This document shows, one piece after another, positions 36,704 to 45,324 of a stretch of 64,000 bases of DNA (the first letter of the stretch is position 1; each line of letters starts with the position of its first letter). Position numbers and translations under genes: made by a program. Origin of the DNA: Flavobacteriales bacterium (lineage in GTDB: Bacteria; Bacteroidota; Bacteroidia; Flavobacteriales_E; Vicingaceae); the NCBI GenBank assembly GCA_026196775.1, contig JAPHUD010000028.1, positions 1-64,000 of the forward strand, read 5' to 3'. Under the pieces are notes generated by a model. That model ran no database searches and was not told where the DNA came from. It saw only the letters and a list, made by a program, of their open reading frames with translations.

Positions 36704-38023
36704 ATGAAGAGAAAAAAAATAGTAGCATTTACCTTAGTTGGTTTGTTGGCAAGTACTACATTGGTAGCACAAAGCACTCAAAAAATTTCTTTAAAAGAAA
36801 TTGAAGCCAAGGTGATAGAAAACAACCATCAATTAAAAATTACCCAACAACAATTTATTGAAGCCCGAGCTGAATACCGACAAACCAACTCGGTGTTGTT
36901 GCCCAATTTAAGCATTTCGCATACCGGATTTAAAACTAATAATCCTGTTTATGCTTTTGGTGCAAAATTAAATCAAGGGAATTTTACCATGCAAGATTTC
37001 GACATCAACAACCTTAATAATCCTGATGCTATTGAAAACTACACCACTACTTTTCAGGTGGAGCAGCCATTAATTAATGTAGATGGTATGTATTATCGTC
37101 AGGCAGCTAAAAGTAAAATGGAGGCAATTGAATTGCAAAATGCTTTTAAACAAGATGCTTTGTTAATTGAAGTACAAAAAGCTTATATGCAACTACAAGT
37201 GGCTAACGAGGCAGTAAAAGTGTTAGAAAAAGCTAATGCAACTGCCCAAGAAACCAAAAAAGTAGTGACCAGCTTTTACGAGCAGCAAATCATTCAAGAA
37301 AGTGATTTGTTGTTAGTTGAAATCCGTGTAAACGAAATTGAAAATCAGTTAGCACAGGCAAAAAGTGCAGTAAAAAACACCTCAGACTTTATTCATTACT
37401 TAATGGGAACCAACTCAGACAACATTATTGAGCCTGCCGATGAATTGGAAGCAACTCTTGAGTTAGCTCCAACTAATACTTCTGCTGATGCTCTTAAAAA
37501 TCGTTCGGACATTAAAGCCATGGAACTGTCTACCAATGCCTACAAAAAAATGAGCAACGCTTCTAAAATGGCTTTTGTACCCAGGTTAAATGCTTTTGGA
37601 AATTATGAATTGTTTGACGATCAAGTATTTGGAACAAATGCCAATAGTTATTTTGTGGGAGCTCAACTTAAATGGGATTTGTTTCAAGGAGGAAAAAATG
37701 TAGGGAAATGGCAAAAAAATGCTGCTCAATACCAGCAATCAAAATTGGAGTATGAACAGTATTTAGCTAAAAGTCAGGTAGAAATCAATCAAATGAATCG
37801 TTCATTAATTGATGCACAAAACCAAATGGAATTAGCCAAAAAATCAATGGAGCAAGCCGAAGAAGTGTTGAGAATAAAAACCAACCGATTTAACCAAGGG
37901 TTAGAAAAAACTTCCGATTTGCTAATGGCAGAAACGCAGTTTGCTGAAAAGCAATTGGCTTACTATCAAAGTATTTTTCAATACAATTTAACGCAAGCTT
38001 ATCTCAAGTTTTTAACTAAATAA
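36704..38023 (+). CDS. TolC-family outer-membrane efflux protein
   Basis: 439 aa. Signal peptide ends L-V-A-Q. Two halves each carry long alpha-helical coiled coils with intervening barrel strands, the OEP/TolC layout (about 30-225 and 250-435). Characteristic segments include W-D-L-F-Q-G-G-K near 325. It trimerises to form the exit duct of the tripartite pump encoded by the next two genes (42- and 49-base gaps). Exported substrate not deducible. Confidence 0.92.
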   Translation: MKRKKIVAFTLVGLLASTTLVAQSTQKISLKEIEAKVIENNHQLKITQQQFIEARAEYRQTNSVLLPNLSISHTGFKTNNPVYAFGAKLNQGNFTMQDFDINNLNNPDAIENYTTTFQVEQPLINVDGMYYRQAAKSKMEAIELQNAFKQDALLIEVQKAYMQLQVANEAVKVLEKANATAQETKKVVTSFYEQQIIQESDLLLVEIRVNEIENQLAQAKSAVKNTSDFIHYLMGTNSDNIIEPADELEATLELAPTNTSADALKNRSDIKAMELSTNAYKKMSNASKMAFVPRLNAFGNYELFDDQVFGTNANSYFVGAQLKWDLFQGGKNVGKWQKNAAQYQQSKLEYEQYLAKSQVEINQMNRSLIDAQNQMELAKKSMEQAEEVLRIKTNRFNQGLEKTSDLLMAETQFAEKQLAYYQSIFQYNLTQAYLKFLTK

Positions 38024-38065
38024 AATCAGTCTAAAATAAAACCATATATAAAAAACCAACATACA

Positions 38066-39142
38066 ATGAAAAAAAGAATATACACCTTATCTATAGCATT
38101 AGCATCCATCGCATTCATTAGCAGTTGTGGTGCAGAAAAAGAAGAAACAACCATTGCCGAAAAAGGCGTAGCGGTTCAAGTAGCAACACCTGTATTACAA
38201 ACGGGTAATAGTTTAACAGTTAGCGGAAAAGTGGAAGCGGTAAATAATGCTACCTTAAGTACTCGTCAGATGGGATTTGTAGATGAAATTCATGTAAATA
38301 TTGGTGAAAAGGTAAGTAAAGGCCAACTATTGCTTTCCATCACTAACGAAGATTTAAGAGCTAAAAAAGCACAAGTAGAAGCGAATATTAGTGAAGCTTC
38401 GGCAGCATTAAAAAACGTTGAAACTAACTACAACCGTTTTAAAACATTATTTGAGCAAAAAAGTGTTTCGCAAAAAGAAATGGACGATATGACCATGCAG
38501 TATGAAATGACTAAATCGAAATTGAACGCTGCTCAGCAAATGAAAAATGAGATAGATGCACAGTTTGATTACGCCAATCTTAAAGCTCCTTTTGACGGAG
38601 TAATTACCAATAAATTTATTAAAAAAGGTGACATGGCAAATCCGGGAATGCCGCTTATTGCGTTAGAAAATCCGAATCAATTTGAAGTAATTGCTAATGT
38701 TCCTGAATCGGAAATCGCAAATATTAAAACAGATAATGAAGTAAAAGTGCTAATTAAATCGATTAACAAAGAAGTAAAAGGCACTATTGCAGCCATCAGT
38801 AAATCTGCAAGCAATACAGGTGGACAGTTTCAAATACGAGTAAACTTAGAAGAAAATTTAGAAGGAATTTATTCTGGAATGTTTGCTACACTAAAACTTA
38901 CCACTAATAACGATAATCAATTAAGTGCTTTAATGGTAGATAAAAATGCCATCATCAAAAAAGGTGATTTAAAAGGTTTGTATGTAGTTAGTCAGCAAAA
39001 TACCGCAGTGCTTCGTTGGGTAAGATTAGGCAGACAAGTGGGTGAAAATATAGAAGTGCTTTCTGGTGTTAGTAATGATGAAAAATACATTGTAGCACAC
39101 TCAGGAAAGTTATTTAACGGAGCTAAAATTTCTGTAAAATAA
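38066..39142 (+). CDS. RND efflux periplasmic adaptor (membrane fusion) lipoprotein
   Basis: 358 aa. The signal peptide ends in lipobox I-S-S-C (Cys about 21), so it is lipid-anchored. HlyD/AcrA architecture: barrel-sandwich (V-S-G-K-V-E-A-V, later Y-A-N-L-K-A-P-F-D-G-V-I-T), a helical hairpin (about 100-165), beta-barrel and C-terminal membrane-proximal domain (V-D-K-N-A-I-I-K-K-G). It bridges the RND permease and the TolC-like duct. Confidence 0.94.
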   Translation: MKKRIYTLSIALASIAFISSCGAEKEETTIAEKGVAVQVATPVLQTGNSLTVSGKVEAVNNATLSTRQMGFVDEIHVNIGEKVSKGQLLLSITNEDLRAKKAQVEANISEASAALKNVETNYNRFKTLFEQKSVSQKEMDDMTMQYEMTKSKLNAAQQMKNEIDAQFDYANLKAPFDGVITNKFIKKGDMANPGMPLIALENPNQFEVIANVPESEIANIKTDNEVKVLIKSINKEVKGTIAAISKSASNTGGQFQIRVNLEENLEGIYSGMFATLKLTTNNDNQLSALMVDKNAIIKKGDLKGLYVVSQQNTAVLRWVRLGRQVGENIEVLSGVSNDEKYIVAHSGKLFNGAKISVK

Positions 39143-39191
39143 TCCATTAAGTTAACTAATTACAAAGTACTTTTTAATTAAACCAAAGACA

Positions 39192-42100
39192 ATGAAAGAA
39201 GGAATAGCAGGCAAAATCGCCAAACTTTTTATACAATCGAAACTTACTGTATTACTCATGATTGTATTCATGGTAATAGGTGTTTACAGTTCGTTTTTAA
39301 TACCAAGAGAGGAAGAGCCTCAAATTGATGTGCCTATGGCAGATATCTTTGTGGGTTACCCTGGAGCATCACCAAAAGAAGTAGAATCACGAGTAGCTCA
39401 ACCTTTAGAAAAAATTATTTCTAATATTAAAGGTGTGGAGTATGTTTATTCTACTTCTATGAATGAACAAGGAATGATTATCGTGCAGTTTTTTGTTGGT
39501 GAAGATATAGAACGATCTATTGTAAAACTATACAACGAAATCAATAAAAACATGGATAAACTCCCAGAAGGAGTAACCATGCCGCTGATAAAAACCAGAG
39601 CTATAGACGATGTTCCAATGTTAGCATTAACGCTTTGGAGCAAAAATTACGATGATTTCCGTTTAAAGCAATTAGCCAATGAACTTACCAATGAAATTGA
39701 AAAGGTAAATGATGTTTCCGTCACCAAAGTAATAGGAGGAAGAAGCAGACAATTGCGTGTAGTATTGGATAAAGATAAAATGGCCGAGTTAGGCTTGGAT
39801 TTTTTAGCGGTAACTAAACAAATTCAAGTTGCTAACCAACAAATGTCTTCAGGAAAATTTAATAAAAACGATACGGAGTTTTTAGTTTCTTCAGGAGCTT
39901 TCTTAAAAACAGTTCAGGATGTAGAGCAGTTAGTAGTTGGTATGCACAACAATTTTCCGGTGTATTTAAAACAAATTGCTACTATAGCAGACGGACCAGA
40001 AATTCCTAACGCTTATGTAACTTTTGGTTATGGAGGTGCTACCGATAAAAAAGAAGCACATCCATCGGAATATGCTGCGGTAACTATTTCTGTTGCCAAA
40101 AGAAAAGGTGCTGATGCCATGAAAATTTCTAATGTGATTTTGGATAAAGTAGAGCATTTACAAAAAACGTTGATTCCAGATGAGGTAAAAGTAGAAGTTA
40201 CTAGAAACTACGGAGAAACAGCCTCACACAAAGTATCGGAATTGTTATTGCACTTAATTGGAGCTATTGTAGCAGTAACCATTGTGGTAATGTTGGCAAT
40301 GGGTTGGAGAGGCGGATTGGTAGTTTTCCTTTCAGTGCCTATTACGTTTGCACTTACTTTATTGAGTTATTATTTATTAGATTATACCTTAAATAGAATT
40401 ACCTTATTCGCATTAGTATTTGTAACGGGTATTGTGGTAGATGATTCCATCATTATTGCCGAAAACATGCACCGACATTTTAAGATGAAACGCTTACCTT
40501 TTGGTCAGGCTGCTATTTATGCGATAAATGAAGTAGGTAACCCAACCATTTTGGCCACCTTTACGGTAATTGCTTCGGTATTGCCAATGGCTTTTGTTAG
40601 CGGATTAATGGGGCCTTATATGAGTCCGATGCCTATTGGGGCTTCTATAGCCATGATTTTGTCACTTTTTGTAGCACTTACCATTACACCGTATTTGGGT
40701 TTTATTTTTTTACGAGAAAAAGAGAAAAGAACAGGAACGGAAGAAGAGAAAGCTCCTAAAAGAATGGAAGACACCTTTATTTACAAATTGTACGATAGGT
40801 TTGAGCGTCCGTTAATTGAAAACAGAAAAAAACGTTTTTGGTTTTTAGGATTAACCGTATTCTTACTATTCGGTTCTATGGCAATGTTCTTTACCAAATC
40901 GGTAGCTGTAAAAATGTTGCCTTTCGATAACAAAAATGAGTTTCAGGTGGTAATTGATATGCCCGAAGGAACCACTTTAGAAAGAACGTTGGCAGTAACA
41001 CAAGAAATAGAGCAATATTTAGCTACTAGAAATGAAGTAGTGAACTATCAAGGTTATGTGGGAACTTCAGCACCCATTACTTTTAACGGATTGGTAAGGC
41101 ATTATGATTTACGTGGAGGAAGTAATAATGCCGATATCCAAGTAAACTTAACAGATAAAACCGAAAGAAGCGAACAAAGTCATGACATTGCTAAATTACT
41201 TCGTCCGGATATTCAGCAAATAGCTAAAAAATATGGAGCCAATGTTAAATTGGTGGAAGTACCACCGGGACCTCCAGTACTTTCTACCATAGTAGCTGAA
41301 ATTTATGGACCGGAATACGACCAACAAATTAAAGTGGCAAGTGAAGTAATGAACATCTTAAACAACACACAAGATGTAGTAGATGTAGATTGGATGGTGG
41401 AAGATGACCAAACTAAATTTAGTTTTGAAGTAGATAAAGAAAAAGCCATGTTGTATGGAATTCCTACTCAGCAAATTACACATACATTAAATACAGTAAT
41501 GAGCGAAAGAGAAATTTCTAGGTTGTATGATGAAAATGCTACTAAAGCAGTTGGGATTGTGTTAACACTTGATGAGAAAGAAAAATCTACAGTGAGCGAT
41601 ATTCTTCAAATTCAGATAGCTAACCAAATGGGACAAACCTTTCCGTTGGCAGATTTAGTGAAAGTTAATGAAGAAATTCAGCCCAAAAGTATTTTTAGAA
41701 AAAACCAAAAAAGAGTGGTTTATGTATTGGCCGACATGGCAGGAGCTTTAGAAAGCCCAGTGTATGCCATTTTAGGAATTGATGAAAAGCTAAAACAAAT
41801 TCCTTTACCCAAAGGCTATGTGTTGAATGAGTTGTACATGAATCAACCCGAAAATGAAGATGATTTTACCGTAAAATGGGATGGAGAATGGCAAATTACC
41901 TTGGAAGTGTTTAGAGATTTAGGGATGGCATTTATGGGTGTGATTTTCATTATCTACATTTTAATTGTAGGATGGTTCCAAAACTTTAAAGCACCATTGG
42001 TAATGATGGTAGCTATACCGTTGTCATTAGTCGGAATTGTAGTAGGACATTGGATGCTAGGAGCATTTTTTACAGCAACATCTTTTATCGGAATGATAGC

Positions 42101-42446
42101 CCTGGCGGGAATTATGGTGCGGAACTCTGTACTACTAATAGACTTTGTTAACTTACGAATAGAAGAAGGAGTACCATTGAAGCAAGCAGTTATTGAAGCC
42201 GGAGCTATTAGAACAACCCCGATTTTGCTTACTGCAGGAACAGTAGTTATCGGAGCTTTTGTTATTCTTTTCGATCCTATTTTTCAAGGATTAGCTATCT
42301 CGCTAATGGGAGGAACAATAGCTTCTACGGTGTTAACATTGTTAGTAGTGCCATTGGTTTATTACATGATAGAACGAAAAAATCATCCATCAGAAGAGAA
42401 AACTGAAGCAGATGAAACAGATACTAATGAAGGACTAAACGTATAA
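39192..42446 (+). CDS. RND-type efflux permease
   Basis: 1084-aa proton-driven inner-membrane pump, twelve transmembrane helices with two large periplasmic loops. The fourth helix has the proton-relay motif G-I-V-V-D-D-S-I-I-I-A-E-N (Asp-Asp), and P-R-E-E-E-P-Q-I near 40 is typical of the broad multidrug/HAE-like branch rather than CzcA. The cytoplasmic tail is Glu/Thr-rich. Substrate class unknown. Followed by a double-hairpin repeat and two small genes probably in the same operon. Confidence 0.94.
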   Translation: MKEGIAGKIAKLFIQSKLTVLLMIVFMVIGVYSSFLIPREEEPQIDVPMADIFVGYPGASPKEVESRVAQPLEKIISNIKGVEYVYSTSMNEQGMIIVQFFVGEDIERSIVKLYNEINKNMDKLPEGVTMPLIKTRAIDDVPMLALTLWSKNYDDFRLKQLANELTNEIEKVNDVSVTKVIGGRSRQLRVVLDKDKMAELGLDFLAVTKQIQVANQQMSSGKFNKNDTEFLVSSGAFLKTVQDVEQLVVGMHNNFPVYLKQIATIADGPEIPNAYVTFGYGGATDKKEAHPSEYAAVTISVAKRKGADAMKISNVILDKVEHLQKTLIPDEVKVEVTRNYGETASHKVSELLLHLIGAIVAVTIVVMLAMGWRGGLVVFLSVPITFALTLLSYYLLDYTLNRITLFALVFVTGIVVDDSIIIAENMHRHFKMKRLPFGQAAIYAINEVGNPTILATFTVIASVLPMAFVSGLMGPYMSPMPIGASIAMILSLFVALTITPYLGFIFLREKEKRTGTEEEKAPKRMEDTFIYKLYDRFERPLIENRKKRFWFLGLTVFLLFGSMAMFFTKSVAVKMLPFDNKNEFQVVIDMPEGTTLERTLAVTQEIEQYLATRNEVVNYQGYVGTSAPITFNGLVRHYDLRGGSNNADIQVNLTDKTERSEQSHDIAKLLRPDIQQIAKKYGANVKLVEVPPGPPVLSTIVAEIYGPEYDQQIKVASEVMNILNNTQDVVDVDWMVEDDQTKFSFEVDKEKAMLYGIPTQQITHTLNTVMSEREISRLYDENATKAVGIVLTLDEKEKSTVSDILQIQIANQMGQTFPLADLVKVNEEIQPKSIFRKNQKRVVYVLADMAGALESPVYAILGIDEKLKQIPLPKGYVLNELYMNQPENEDDFTVKWDGEWQITLEVFRDLGMAFMGVIFIIYILIVGWFQNFKAPLVMMVAIPLSLVGIVVGHWMLGAFFTATSFIGMIALAGIMVRNSVLLIDFVNLRIEEGVPLKQAVIEAGAIRTTPILLTAGTVVIGAFVILFDPIFQGLAISLMGGTIASTVLTLLVVPLVYYMIERKNHPSEEKTEADETDTNEGLNV

Positions 42447-42456
42447 ACTTACCTAA

Positions 42457-42500
42457 CCCCTCTCTTAAAAAAGAGAGGGGAAAGATTAACGAAGTTAATC
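42457..42500 (+). repeat. Double-hairpin intergenic element
   Basis: Two perfect hairpins in tandem: CCCCTCTCTT-AAAA-AAGAGAGGGG (42457-42480) and GATTAAC-GAA-GTTAATC (42484-42500), followed by AGGGGTGAGTT. There is no T-tract, so it is not a standard terminator. The composition resembles dispersed intergenic repeats of Bacteroidota and could also modulate expression of the two small downstream genes. Confidence 0.75.
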
Positions 42501-42556
42501 AGGGGTGAGTTGGAAGAACTAAACACATAAACTTTTAACCTTATAAACTAGAAAAA

Positions 42557-42862
42557 ATGAAACTACTAATAGTAACCGCCATAGCAGCACATCAGCAAGA
42601 AGTGTTAAAGCTTTTTAAAGCATCAGGAATTGAAGCTTTCAGCAGCTCAGAAATTGACGGATATAAAAACATATCGTCACTAATTGCAGCTCACAGTTGG
42701 TTTCCGAGCCAGCCAGGAGGAAATGAATCCTTATTGTTTTTCTCTTTCTCCGAAGAGGAAAAAGTAAATCAGTTGTTAGAAAAAGTACAAACTTTTAATG
42801 CCAATACTGAGAATTTTAATCCGATAAGAGCTGCAGTTATTGCCATAGAAAAATTTATTTAA
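42557..42862 (+). CDS. PII-like small protein of the RND operon
   Basis: 101 aa, no signal peptide, beta-alpha-beta-beta-alpha-beta pattern (M-K-L-L-I-V-T-A-I, helix, then S-S-E-I-D-G-Y, then S-L-L-F-F-S-F, helix, R-A-A-V-I-A-I-E) like PII/ferredoxin-fold trimers. PII-like proteins (for example DUF3240) sit beside RND pump genes in other phyla, so a sensing or gating role for the pump is a reasonable inference. It lies 111 bases after the permease, with the hairpin element between. Confidence 0.65.
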   Translation: MKLLIVTAIAAHQQEVLKLFKASGIEAFSSSEIDGYKNISSLIAAHSWFPSQPGGNESLLFFSFSEEEKVNQLLEKVQTFNANTENFNPIRAAVIAIEKFI

Positions 42863-42881
42863 TCAATTAAAATTTAAAATT

Positions 42882-43091
42882 ATGATCAACAGAATAGTAA
42901 GAGGAATAGCCGGAACATTCGTTTTAATAAGTATACTATTAGCAGTATATGTAAACATAAATTGGTTGTGGTTTACAGCATTTGTAGGAGTAAATTTGTT
43001 ACAATCTTCATTTACACAATGGTGTTTAATGGATAAAATACTTGCCAAATTGGGAGTTAAACCAGAAGGAGATAGTTGTGCCAATTGTTAA
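42882..43091 (+). CDS. DUF2892 (YgaP-like) inner-membrane protein
   Basis: 69 aa. It begins N-R-I-V-R-G-I-A-G-T-F-V-L and has two short hydrophobic helices, the W-F-T-A-F-V-G-V-N-L-L-Q-S segment, and the terminal C-x-x-C (S-C-A-N-C), all typical of DUF2892 proteins. Often adjacent to sulfur or metal genes. Here it is the last gene of the RND operon, 19 bases after the PII-like gene and followed by a terminator. Confidence 0.85.
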   Translation: MINRIVRGIAGTFVLISILLAVYVNINWLWFTAFVGVNLLQSSFTQWCLMDKILAKLGVKPEGDSCANC

Positions 43092-43101
43092 CTAAATATT
43101 T

Positions 43102-43140
43102 GCAACCCAAGTAAATTATTTAGTTGGGTTGCTTATTTTT
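43102..43140 (+). terminator. Terminator of the RND operon, merging into the MerR promoter
   Basis: GCAACCCAA (43102-43110) pairs with TTGGGTTGC (43124-43132), with TAAA/TTTA extending the stem beyond a G-G mismatch, followed by TTATTTTT. That T-tract is also the -7 box (TATTTTTG) of the next gene. Confidence 0.8.
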
Positions 43141-43141
43141 G
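43134..43141 (+). promoter_or_regulatory. -7 box four bases before the MerR gene
   Basis: TATTTTTG-CTAC-ATG, exact consensus and four-base spacing, overlapping the terminator T-tract upstream. Confidence 0.5.
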
Positions 43142-43145
43142 CTAC

Positions 43146-43478
43146 ATGACTGACGGTAAATTATTTTATACTATTGGTGAAGTGGCAAACATGTTTAATG
43201 TCAACACATCCTTAATTCGTTTTTGGGAGAAGGAGTTTGATATTATCAAACCTCAAAAAAACAAAAAAGGTAATCGACTGTTTACCAAAAAAGACATTGA
43301 TAATTTTCATATTATTTTTCATTTAGTAAAAGAGAAAGGATATACTTTAGAAGGAGCCAAAAACAAACTTAAAAGTGGAGCACAACCCTTTCAAGAATCT
43401 ACTAAAGAGAATCTCGAAGTCATTAAATCACTAGAAAGTGTAAAAGCTTTTTTACTAAGCTTGAAAGAAGAGTTATAA
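43146..43478 (+). CDS. MerR family transcriptional regulator
   Basis: 110 aa. N-terminal winged helix-turn-helix: Y-T-I-G-E-V-A-N-M-F-N-V (3-turn helices), then R-F-W-E-K-E-F and G-N-R-L-F-T-K-K-D-I. A short C-terminal coiled coil follows. There is no metal-binding Cys pair, so a metal effector is unlikely. The ligand domain is minimal, as in the flavobacterial MerR type. Between the RND operon and the tRNA gene; likely leaderless. Targets unknown. Confidence 0.92.
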   Translation: MTDGKLFYTIGEVANMFNVNTSLIRFWEKEFDIIKPQKNKKGNRLFTKKDIDNFHIIFHLVKEKGYTLEGAKNKLKSGAQPFQESTKENLEVIKSLESVKAFLLSLKEEL

Positions 43479-43480
43479 CA

Positions 43481-43516
43481 AAAAAACCTCTGAATTATAA
43501 TTCAGAGGTTTTTTTG
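43481..43516. terminator. Bidirectional terminator between the MerR gene and tRNA-Leu
   Basis: AACCTCTGAA (43485-43494) pairs with TTCAGAGGTT (43501-43510), loop TTATAA, with A-tracts on the left and T-tracts on the right. It can end the MerR transcript rightward and the convergent tRNA transcript leftward. Confidence 0.9.
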
Positions 43517-43596
43517 TACCTGAGGTGGGAATCGAACCCACACTCCGAAGAACACGAGTTTGAGTCGTGCGCGTCTACCAATTCCGCCACTCAGGC
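43517..43596 (-). tRNA. tRNA-Leu (anticodon CAA)
   Basis: 80 nt on the minus strand. The acceptor stem GCCTGAG pairs with CTCAGGT (one G-U), discriminator A. The anticodon stem CACGA/TCGTG encloses loop CTCAAAC, giving anticodon CAA (reads UUG). A variable arm of about 10 nt and the T-arm GTGGG-TTCGATT-CCCAC are present. The CCA end is not encoded. It has its own promoter and a terminator shared with the MerR gene. Confidence 0.95.
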
Positions 43597-43625
43597 ATAG
43601 TATTCAATACATAAGAACAGGATTG

Positions 43626-43655
43626 CGAAATTACTCATCAATTTTTAATATCAAA
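43626..43655 (-). promoter_or_regulatory. Promoter of tRNA-Leu (TTTG-N18-TAATTTCG)
   Basis: On the minus strand TTTG (43655-43652) and TAATTTCG (43633-43626) are 18 bases apart. The predicted start leaves about 25 bases before the mature tRNA. The rest of the gap up to 43804 shows nothing else. Confidence 0.6.
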
Positions 43656-43804
43656 CAACTTTTGCTAAATTTTTAAGCGAGTATTCTTCTACTTAAGAAT
43701 CGATATCAAATAATAAATTCAGAATATACGACATTTAGCGTATTGTTAAAAGTACAAGAGAATCACATTTTTGTTGTCAGAAATTAACTGATAAACAACT
43801 ATTA

Positions 43805-44950
43805 ATGATTTTAAAGCAACATATTTTATTTTTTAGTTTATTTTCTTTACTTATAAATTGGTCTGTAGCACAAACTAATACTAACGAAGAATATAAAGAT
43901 TTCCATATGGCTGGCGATAAAACTTATCGTTCAGGCATGGCTCTTTCTCCCGATGGAAAAACTGTTGCAGTTGCAGGAGCTCAAGGACACCCTCTGTTTA
44001 TATATGATTGGAAAACCGATAAGATTATTAAACAATTTGAAGTAGGAGGTTGGTCTGCGGGAGCAAAGGTTTATTATTCTTCTAAAGGAACATACTTATT
44101 GTTAGAACAAACCTCTGTAGTAAATTTTGCTCCAAACAAGAAAAGAGAACTTGCTTTTGAAATTGTTAATGCAGCAACAGGTGAAGTTGTACAAAAAATA
44201 GCTAAAGCTCATGCAGTTCAAATTGCAAAAAGTGAATCGTTTTACATTGTGTTAAGTGGAAATGAAGTTTCTCTACACGAACTACCTTCGGGCAAAAAAC
44301 GCAATAGCTTTACTGTTAACAATGCTACTCATTCAGTAGCTATTAGCCCTGATGAAAAAACTATAGCCATTTCGCACCGACCTACTTTAGAGCAAGTAAA
44401 AAATGCACCTACCATTAGAAATGATAAAAAAGCCAAAAAAGCAATAAAACCAGCTTTAAAATATAGAGAAATGATAAGCCTGTATGATGCTAAAACGTTG
44501 CAAAAAATTAAAACTGTTAATGAATTGTACGACATTGTTTATCGACTTCAATTTTCGAAAGACGGAAAATTATTGTACAACTACTCTATTCCTCATGCTA
44601 AGATGCAAACAGCATCAGCGGGAAGACAAGGGTATATTTATGCTATTCAAATGCCTGATGGAGAGCCAACAAGAATTTCTTTCATGACTTTAGCCACTTT
44701 TGAACCCGATTTTACTGAAAATGAAAGCGGAGCTCTGTTTGGTGTTATGTCAACAGATGGCTTTCCCGAATTAAGGGTTTATAACAACCTAAATGGAAGG
44801 TTACTTTATCGATTTAATATGCGTCAGCGATTGAGTGATGCTTTTAAAAAGAAAATGATGGGAGATAACAGAGCAAGCTTTGTTTTTCTTCCCGATGGTA
44901 ATATTTTAATGGTAAGCGGAAATCAAACTTTATTATGGAAACCACAATAA
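43805..44950 (+). CDS. Secreted WD40/YVTN-type beta-propeller protein
   Basis: 381 aa. Signal peptide ends W-S-V-A-Q. Repeated blade pattern with S-P-D-G-K-T-V-A-V-A (about 49), then I-S-P-D-E-K-T-I-A-I (about 178) and F-S-K-D-G-K-L-L (about 250), typical of a propeller of about seven blades. Probably periplasmic or outer-surface. No catalytic motif seen. First gene of a three-gene secreted cluster; its end overlaps the next gene by 16 bases. Confidence 0.8.
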   Translation: MILKQHILFFSLFSLLINWSVAQTNTNEEYKDFHMAGDKTYRSGMALSPDGKTVAVAGAQGHPLFIYDWKTDKIIKQFEVGGWSAGAKVYYSSKGTYLLLEQTSVVNFAPNKKRELAFEIVNAATGEVVQKIAKAHAVQIAKSESFYIVLSGNEVSLHELPSGKKRNSFTVNNATHSVAISPDEKTIAISHRPTLEQVKNAPTIRNDKKAKKAIKPALKYREMISLYDAKTLQKIKTVNELYDIVYRLQFSKDGKLLYNYSIPHAKMQTASAGRQGYIYAIQMPDGEPTRISFMTLATFEPDFTENESGALFGVMSTDGFPELRVYNNLNGRLLYRFNMRQRLSDAFKKKMMGDNRASFVFLPDGNILMVSGNQTLLWKPQ

Positions 44951-45309
44951 AATCAATAGTAATAATAGCGTTGTTAATGATCGGGTTAAACAAACAGTCA
45001 TTTGCACAAAAGAACATTTCATTAAGCGATCCTGATGAGATTACCGAGGCAGCAGTAAAATATTTTGAATATTCACTTAAAGAAGGAGAATTATTTAAGC
45101 TCGCAGAAAAACATCAAATTACAGGAGCTTATGAATTTGATGTAACTATAAGAGAACGAGGAGAAGTAGCCTCAGTATTCGTGGTTGATAGAGAAGGCGG
45201 TTCGTTAGCATTTCAAAATTTGGTAAAAGATGCAGTAATGAAAATGAAACTGGGTTTTAAAATGCAAAAAGGAAAAAGATATAAAATCAATTATAAATTT
45301 CAATTTTAA
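44935..45309 (+). CDS. Small exported protein with TonB-C-like fold
   Basis: 124 aa. Signal peptide ends S-F-A-Q. The remainder (G-A-Y-E-F-D-V-T-I-R-E-R-G-E-V, V-V-D-R-E-G, K-M-K-L-G-F-K-M-Q-K-G-K-R-Y-K-I-N-Y-K-F) follows the beta-alpha-beta pattern of TonB C-terminal-like domains, without a membrane-spanning energy-transducer linker. Function unknown; translationally coupled to the propeller gene before it. Confidence 0.6.
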   Translation: METTIKSIVIIALLMIGLNKQSFAQKNISLSDPDEITEAAVKYFEYSLKEGELFKLAEKHQITGAYEFDVTIRERGEVASVFVVDREGGSLAFQNLVKDAVMKMKLGFKMQKGKRYKINYKFQF

Positions 45310-45324
45310 ACTAAATCAATAATT

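Noticed and set aside
42457-42480. First hairpin after the RND permease as an intrinsic terminator
   Set aside because: It lacks a following T-tract and two further genes of the probable operon follow; a repeat element is a better reading.
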